From NCBI GenBank assembly GCA_959028445.1, contig CAUFRY010000027.1:1-28992 (forward strand): a DNA stretch of 28,992 nucleotides, given 5' to 3'. Position 1 is the stretch's first letter. Every line of letters starts with the position of its first letter. The notes under the pieces are model-generated. The model did no database searches and had not been told where the DNA came from. It saw nothing but the letters and a program-made list of their open reading frames with translations. This document shows positions 24,723 to 28,992 of the stretch, piece by piece. The stretch comes from an uncultured Collinsella sp. (GTDB taxonomy: Bacteria; Actinomycetota; Coriobacteriia; Coriobacteriales; Coriobacteriaceae). Position numbers and translations under genes: made by a program.

Positions 24723-25896
24723 AGCGGCTCCTTCCAAAGATCAGCGTAGCGGCGGCGACAAACACCAGGGCCATGAGGACCAGCGCGCCCGCGCGAACGG
24801 CAAAGGGACCCAGGTCCTCAAAGAAATACAGGCGGTTGAACATGTCACAGATAAGCTTGACGGGGTTGAGCCAACACTCGGCCGGGCAGGCGCGGGCGAC
24901 GTCGTCGGCAAGCGCCATCGCCGGCTCGCCGTAGAGGCCGGCGAACAGGGCGCACGTGGTGGCAAAGCCCGTGAGGATGCCCGACTTGGACGCCTTGCCG
25001 CCCTTAACGGGAAGCGTGCCCACAAAGAGCCCCAGGCCCGTGGCGGCAAGCGCGGACACAGCGCCACCTATCAGACACAGCCCCTCGCGCCCGCCAAAGT
25101 CAACGCCAACGACTAGGCGCACGTAGCTAATCGCGACCGCCATCGAGGCAAAGGAAACCAGCCACGAGCCGACAAAGATGCCGGCTAGCGACGCCGTCTT
25201 GGAAAGACCGCCCACACAGCGACGCGCACCAAGGCCCGACAGATTGGGCTGCAGATCGACGACGCTCAAGGCGGCAAACTCGGCAGACATCATCGCGACC
25301 AGGCCAAAGAGCGCGTAGTAGTAGACGACCGTACCATCGGGCGTGGTGCGTGTCAGACTTACGCGGCGGGTGCCACCCTCGAGCGACAGGGCGCGCGCAA
25401 CCGCCTCCGGGTCGGCGAGCGCCGCCGGGTTGTCTTGGGCAATCTGGGACATGAGCTCGGCATTTTGTGTATACGAGCTTGCCACCGTCTCCAAAATGCT
25501 GCGGTCGGTGAGCACCGTCGACGCACGCGAGCTGTCATAGCTCGAAAGCAACGTGAGTTTGGGCGTGCCCGCAGCATCGACCGCATAGATGCCCGCGACC
25601 TCGCCGGCCTTAAGAGCACGGTTCGCATCGACTGCATCGTCGCACTCGTGGATCTCGAGCAGTTGGTCGTCGCCTTCCTTGGCAAGCGACGTCGCCACGT
25701 CCTTAAAGGTCGAGGCGCCCCAGGCCTCATCCGCCACGATGGCCACCGGCACCGGGTCGACCGTGCCGTCGGAGCTCAGATTCGCAAACATAAACATGAA
25801 CATCGTGGAAAGCGCGACGGGAAAGACCGCGCCCCAAACCCATGTGCTCGGCCGGCGCAGCAGCGCCTTAACCGTGGTGATGATGGTGTTGAACAT
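24709..25896 (-). CDS. ABC-2 type transporter permease, second subunit
   Basis: The 395-residue protein matches its neighbour in layout: an N-terminal helix (about 15-38, TWVWGAVFPVALSTMFMFMF), an external domain (about 40-185) and six C-terminal helices (about 188-390). The helix bundle contains the family-typical turn around AAATLIFGRSRY at the end. The start at 25896 lies 9 nt past the stop of the ATPase gene. The substrate is unknown. Confidence 0.9.
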   Translation of the reverse strand: MFNTIITTVKALLRRPSTWVWGAVFPVALSTMFMFMFANLSSDGTVDPVPVAIVADEAWGASTFKDVATSLAKEGDDQLLEIHECDDAVDANRALKAGEVAGIYAVDAAGTPKLTLLSSYDSSRASTVLTDRSILETVASSYTQNAELMSQIAQDNPAALADPEAVARALSLEGGTRRVSLTRTTPDGTVVYYYALFGLVAMMSAEFAALSVVDLQPNLSGLGARRCVGGLSKTASLAGIFVGSWLVSFASMAVAISYVRLVVGVDFGGREGLCLIGGAVSALAATGLGLFVGTLPVKGGKASKSGILTGFATTCALFAGLYGEPAMALADDVARACPAECWLNPVKLICDMFNRLYFFEDLGPFAVRAGALVLMALVFVAAATLIFGRSRYEHL

Positions 25897-25905
25897 GACT
25901 GCCCC

Positions 25906-26844
25906 CTAGTCGCGCAGCTCGCGGCCGGTGATCTCGAGGAACACGTCGTTGAGGGTCGGCGGCTCGCTCCACACGCGGCCGAGCGCCACGTCGGCGGCGC
26001 GCAATGTGTCGAGGATGTCGACCAGGTTGTGCGGACTCGCCTCGCAGGTGCAGACGAGTTCGCCGCCGGACAGCTCGACGCTGAGCACGTGCTCGAGGGC
26101 GCGCAGCCGCTCGACCGTGGCGGGCTCGACGGCGCCGACCTCGACGGTCACGCGCTCGCCCATCTGGATCATGCGCTTGAGCTCGTCGTTGGTACCCTGC
26201 GCCAGCACGCGCCCGCCGTCCATAATCATGATGCGGCTGCAGATCTGCTCGACTTCCTCCATGTAATGGCTGGTATACACCACCGTGGCGCCCTCGTCGC
26301 GCAGGCGGCAGATGCCCTCCAGGATGGCGTTGCGGCTCTGCGGGTCGACCGCCACCGTGGGCTCGTCAAAAAAGATAAGCTCGGGCTTGTGCGCGATACC
26401 GCAGGCAATGTTGAGGCGACGCGCCAGGCCACCCGAGAGCTTGCCGGGGCGGAACTTGGTAAAGTCGCCCAGCCCGACAAAGTCGATCGCCTCGTCCACC
26501 AGCGCGCGGCGGCGCTTGCGGTCGTTGACGTAGAGGCTGCAGAAATAGTCAATGTTCTCGCGCACCGTAAGCTCGTCAAACACCGCCACCTGCTGCGGCA
26601 CCACGCCGATGCGGCGCTTGAGATCATAACGGGCGGGCGTCATGGGCTCGCCGAACAGCTCGATGGTGCCTTTGTCGTAGGCAAGCAGCTGCAGAATACA
26701 GTTGATGGACGTGGTCTTGCCCGAGCCATTGGGACCCAGCAGACCAAAGATCTCGCCGGGGGCGATGCTCAGGTTAAAGTGGTCGAGCGCAATAAGGTCG
26801 TCATAGCGCTTGACGAGGTTTTCGACGTGGACGATGTCTGTCAT
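25906..26844 (-). CDS. ABC transporter ATPase, DrrA/CcmA type
   Basis: The 312-residue ATPase powers the two ABC-2 permeases downstream. Walker A is LLGPNGSGKTTS, the Q-loop region VVPQQVAVFDELT, the signature LSGGLARRL (a slight variant of LSGGQ-x-R), Walker B LIFFDEPTVAVD and switch His in YTSHYMEE. A C-terminal extension (about 225-312) typical of drug-exporter ATPases ends in TLNDVFLEITGRELRD. The start at 26844 has GGAAGGG eight bases upstream; the frame to 26910 is not supported. It is transcribed away from the histidine kinase gene, with a 199-nt shared upstream region. Confidence 0.93.
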   Translation of the reverse strand: MTDIVHVENLVKRYDDLIALDHFNLSIAPGEIFGLLGPNGSGKTTSINCILQLLAYDKGTIELFGEPMTPARYDLKRRIGVVPQQVAVFDELTVRENIDYFCSLYVNDRKRRRALVDEAIDFVGLGDFTKFRPGKLSGGLARRLNIACGIAHKPELIFFDEPTVAVDPQSRNAILEGICRLRDEGATVVYTSHYMEEVEQICSRIMIMDGGRVLAQGTNDELKRMIQMGERVTVEVGAVEPATVERLRALEHVLSVELSGGELVCTCEASPHNLVDILDTLRAADVALGRVWSEPPTLNDVFLEITGRELRD

Positions 26845-27031
26845 GAGGCGGCCCTTCCGTTGATTGCGGCCCGGTACGATTGCATCATCGCAGGAGCCGC
26901 CGGCGCGCACCAGTGAGCTTTGTCACGAGTGCGGAGGTCTTGGTCGTGCGGCCTGCCGACGCCCCCGCTTTGCCGCGCGGGAGGAATGTCACGGTTGCGC
27001 AGGCGGCCCCTCCACCACGCGCAGCTTCGCG

Positions 27032-27037
27032 TACAAT
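27032..27037 (+). promoter_or_regulatory. -10 box implying a leaderless kinase mRNA
   Basis: TACAAT ends six bases before the kinase ATG, so transcription would start at or within one or two bases of the start codon. No ribosome binding site is present, in line with a leaderless mRNA. No good -35 is seen. Elsewhere in the divergent gap (26845-27043) there is an inverted repeat GTGA-GCTTTG-TCAC (26913-26926), and nothing else recognisable. Confidence 0.45.
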
Positions 27038-27043
27038 ACCCGT

Positions 27044-28189
27044 ATGAACAGGCTTTTCGACAAATCGATCGTGCTAGCGTGCTGCATCGCAGCCGCCGTG
27101 GGCCTTGCTGTGGACGCTCGCCTGGTCGCGGCGTTTTGCCTTGGCGTTATTGCCACTTCGCTGGCCGAGGTGGCACAGGGAGAACGCACGCGCCGCACAA
27201 GCGAGGCCATGAGTTACGCCTACATCATCGCGGCCGTCTTCGTGCCGCCGTTTGTGCCGTTTGCACCCCTCGCCCTCTATGACATCGCACGACGCGTGCG
27301 CCGCGAGCACGCCTGGGTCGCACTGGGCATTGGCGTCGCCTTTGTCTTTGCGCTCGTCGCGGACCTTCGCGCCAACGCGCTCACTGCCCGAACGCTCCTG
27401 CTGACCGCCATCCTTTCGGTTGCCGCCACCTTGTTATCGCTACGTACCGCCCAGTTGGAGCGCGAACAGCAGCGCATGCGCCGAATCCGCGACGAGCTGC
27501 AGGAACGAGCCCTCGTGCTCGAAGCGCGCAACCGCGATCTCGCCGACCGCCAGGACTACGAAGTCGAGCTCGCGACGCTCGCCGAACGCGCCCGCATCGC
27601 GCGCGAGATCCACGATAACGTCGGGCACCAGCTCACGCGCGCCTCACTGCAAGCCGAAGCCTTGCGCGTAGTCCATGCCGACGAACCCGGCGTCGCCGCC
27701 GATTTCGCCGACGTCAAACGCACGGTTGACGAGGCGCTCCAGCTTGTGCGCACCAGCGTCCACGCGCTCAACGACAACGCCGTCGACCTTTCCGTGCAGC
27801 TCGAACGCATTGTTGAAGGCGCGCGCTCGGACGGCGGCCCGCAGATTGAGCTTGAAGTTATGACCGAACATGCGCCCGCAAACGTCGCGAGCTGCTTTGC
27901 GGCGGTCCTGCGCGAGGCGCTCTCCAACACCATGCGCCACGCTTGCGCCCAGACCGTTACTGTACGATGCATGGAGCATCCGTCGTTTTACCAGCTCATC
28001 GTTACCGACGATGGCGTGGGCGGGGTCCAAGCAAGCGGCCGCGGCGCCGCGGAAGGCATGGGGCTCGCCTCCATGCGCGAGCGCATCGAGACGCTTGGCG
28101 GCACCTTCACCGCCGGCCCGCGTGCCGGCGCCGGCGGCTGGCGCGTGTTTGCCACCGTTCCCAAACAGCAAGGAGATGAGGGCCGATGA
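27044..28189 (+). CDS. Sensor histidine kinase, NarL/DesK type
   Basis: The 381-residue protein has four or five short N-terminal membrane helices (residues 7-135) without a sizeable external domain, a coiled coil (about 135-180), a HisKA_3 domain with phosphoacceptor His190 in REIHDNVGHQL, and a HATPase domain with N-box REALSNTMRHA (290-300), G1 DDGVGG (322-327) and G2 GMGLASM (338-344). Kinases with sensors buried in the membrane often detect membrane damage or antibiotics. The long in-frame extension to 26864 is Cys/Arg-rich and lacks signals, so I start at ATG 27044 (see the -10 box). Its stop overlaps the response regulator start (ATGA). The exporter operon encoded divergently is the obvious regulatory target. 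Confidence 0.92.
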   Translation: MNRLFDKSIVLACCIAAAVGLAVDARLVAAFCLGVIATSLAEVAQGERTRRTSEAMSYAYIIAAVFVPPFVPFAPLALYDIARRVRREHAWVALGIGVAFVFALVADLRANALTARTLLLTAILSVAATLLSLRTAQLEREQQRMRRIRDELQERALVLEARNRDLADRQDYEVELATLAERARIAREIHDNVGHQLTRASLQAEALRVVHADEPGVAADFADVKRTVDEALQLVRTSVHALNDNAVDLSVQLERIVEGARSDGGPQIELEVMTEHAPANVASCFAAVLREALSNTMRHACAQTVTVRCMEHPSFYQLIVTDDGVGGVQASGRGAAEGMGLASMRERIETLGGTFTAGPRAGAGGWRVFATVPKQQGDEGR

Positions 28190-28815
28190 GGCTCATCGTT
28201 GTCGACGACGACCGCTTGGTGGTCGATTCGCTCAAGATTATCCTGGGCGCCCAGCCACAGATCGAGGTGGTTGGTACCGGCGCCAACGGCAACGACGCAG
28301 TCGCGCTCTACGCCGAGCACGCGCCCGACATCGCGTTGCTCGACATTCAGATGCCGGGACGCGACGGACTTTCGGCGGCACGCGAAATCCTTGAGCACGA
28401 CCCTGCGGCGCGCGTGGTGTTTCTGACAACATTCTCGGATGACGAGTACATTGTGTCGGCACTCAAGCTGGGCGCCCGCGGCTACCTGATCAAAACCGAT
28501 GTCGCCGCCATTCCACCGGCGTTGGCGCAGGTCATGGACGGCAAACGCGTGCTCGAAGGAAAGGCGATCGAGGACATCGATTTTGACGGAACGGGCGTCG
28601 AGGCGGGCACGCCTCGCCGGCCCGCGGCCTTTGCCAGCCTGACCGACCGCGAGTTCGAAGTCGCCGAGCTTATCGCCCGCGGCCTCGACAACAAGGAGAT
28701 CGCCGCCACCGCCTATATGGGCGAAGGCACCGTGCGCAACCACATCAGCTCGATCCTTGCCAAAATGGGTCTACGCAACCGCACGCAGATCGCCATCGCC
28801 TACCTGCGCGGGTAA
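28186..28815 (+). CDS. Response regulator, NarL/LuxR type
   Basis: The 209-residue protein partners the kinase encoded just upstream, with which it overlaps by four bases. The receiver domain (1-120) has the acidic pair Asp7/Asp8, phosphoacceptor Asp53 in LLDIQMPG, and Lys103 in GYLIKTD. The C-terminal LuxR-type helix-turn-helix (about 148-208) begins LTDREFEVAELIARGLDNKEIA and ends VRNHISSILAKMGLRNRTQ. It very likely controls transcription of the divergent ABC-2 exporter operon; the palindrome at 26913-26926 is a candidate site. Confidence 0.95.
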   Translation: MRLIVVDDDRLVVDSLKIILGAQPQIEVVGTGANGNDAVALYAEHAPDIALLDIQMPGRDGLSAAREILEHDPAARVVFLTTFSDDEYIVSALKLGARGYLIKTDVAAIPPALAQVMDGKRVLEGKAIEDIDFDGTGVEAGTPRRPAAFASLTDREFEVAELIARGLDNKEIAATAYMGEGTVRNHISSILAKMGLRNRTQIAIAYLRG

Positions 28816-28835
28816 TTACCTAGCGGCAGACCACC

Positions 28836-28889
28836 CCGGCATAGCAAAATGGCTGCTACCGATTTAATGCCATTTCAAAACTATGCCGG
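28836..28889 (+). terminator. Hairpin downstream of the two-component system
   Basis: CCGGCATAG/CTATGCCGG (28836-28844 with 28881-28889) and inner AAATGGC/GCCATTT (28847-28853 with 28869-28875) form a long interrupted stem 20 nt past the stop codon. It is followed by only TTT. It may be a terminator or an extragenic palindrome. The remaining 28890-28992 shows no recognisable gene. Confidence 0.55.
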
Positions 28890-28992
28890 TTTACTACGAT
28901 GAATCGCCCGCCTTCGACCACGGTAAATTGCGCGCTTGCAAAACCGACGCTCCTATAAGTTGTCAAGAGGCAGTTTGCGGGAGCGTTCTCTC

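Noticed and set aside
25435..26916. 493-codon open frame on the plus strand
   Set aside because: It is antisense to the ABC-2 permease and ATPase genes, whose motifs are unmistakable.
26920..27282. Small frame preceded by GGGAGGA, starting at an ATG near 26989
   Set aside because: A good ribosome binding site is present, but the frame runs into the kinase gene in another phase and encodes an Arg/His-rich sequence without features.

Overview
The window looks like chromosomal DNA from a high-G+C Gram-positive gut bacterium of the class Coriobacteriia, most likely Collinsella or a close relative. This is an inference from base composition, strong AGGAG-type ribosome binding sites, frequent GTG/TTG starts, gene content and many intergenic palindromes; there is no rRNA or tRNA here to settle it. 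Most genes lie on the minus strand.

Layout. 1-3674: a DUF4867-like gene, luxS, and a ribokinase/nucleoside hydrolase operon with a promoter whose -35 box is overlapped by a palindromic operator. 3768-5984 (+): an OafA-type acyltransferase fused to an SGNH domain. 6046-6527: no gene, but a 226-bp MITE-like element with 30-bp terminal inverted repeats. 6528-9643: a two-gene metal-transport operon (an NRAMP-related, possibly magnesium-type transporter and a PRC-barrel/MgtE-N/CBS membrane protein) behind a structured leader. 9944-11359: an IS110-family insertion sequence. 11385-17170: a deacetylase-like protein lacking expected zinc ligands, PRC-barrel and YtxH proteins, a stand-alone protein resembling the N-domain of cyanophycin synthetase, a CorC/CNNM protein and a hemolysin III family protein. 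17357-18322 (+): a membrane-anchored alpha/beta hydrolase, convergent with a DUF362 ferredoxin-like gene (18574-19770). 20001-23389: a MacB/LolD-type ABC transporter. 23517-26844: an ABC-2 type exporter operon divergent from a NarL-type two-component system (27044-28815, +) that probably controls it.

Most interesting result. The 249-nt non-coding stretch upstream of the IS110 transposase folds by eye into a complete candidate bridge RNA: a 5' stem-loop and two internal-loop hairpins. The first loop carries segments matching both sides of the target actually occupied here (a REP-like palindrome at the end of the deacetylase gene), and the second carries segments matching the two ends of the element itself. 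The same palindrome family occurs, unoccupied, at the 3' end of two other operons in the window. Other points are an unassigned structured leader in front of the metal-transport operon, several hairpin repeats, and two divergent or stand-alone members of known enzyme families.
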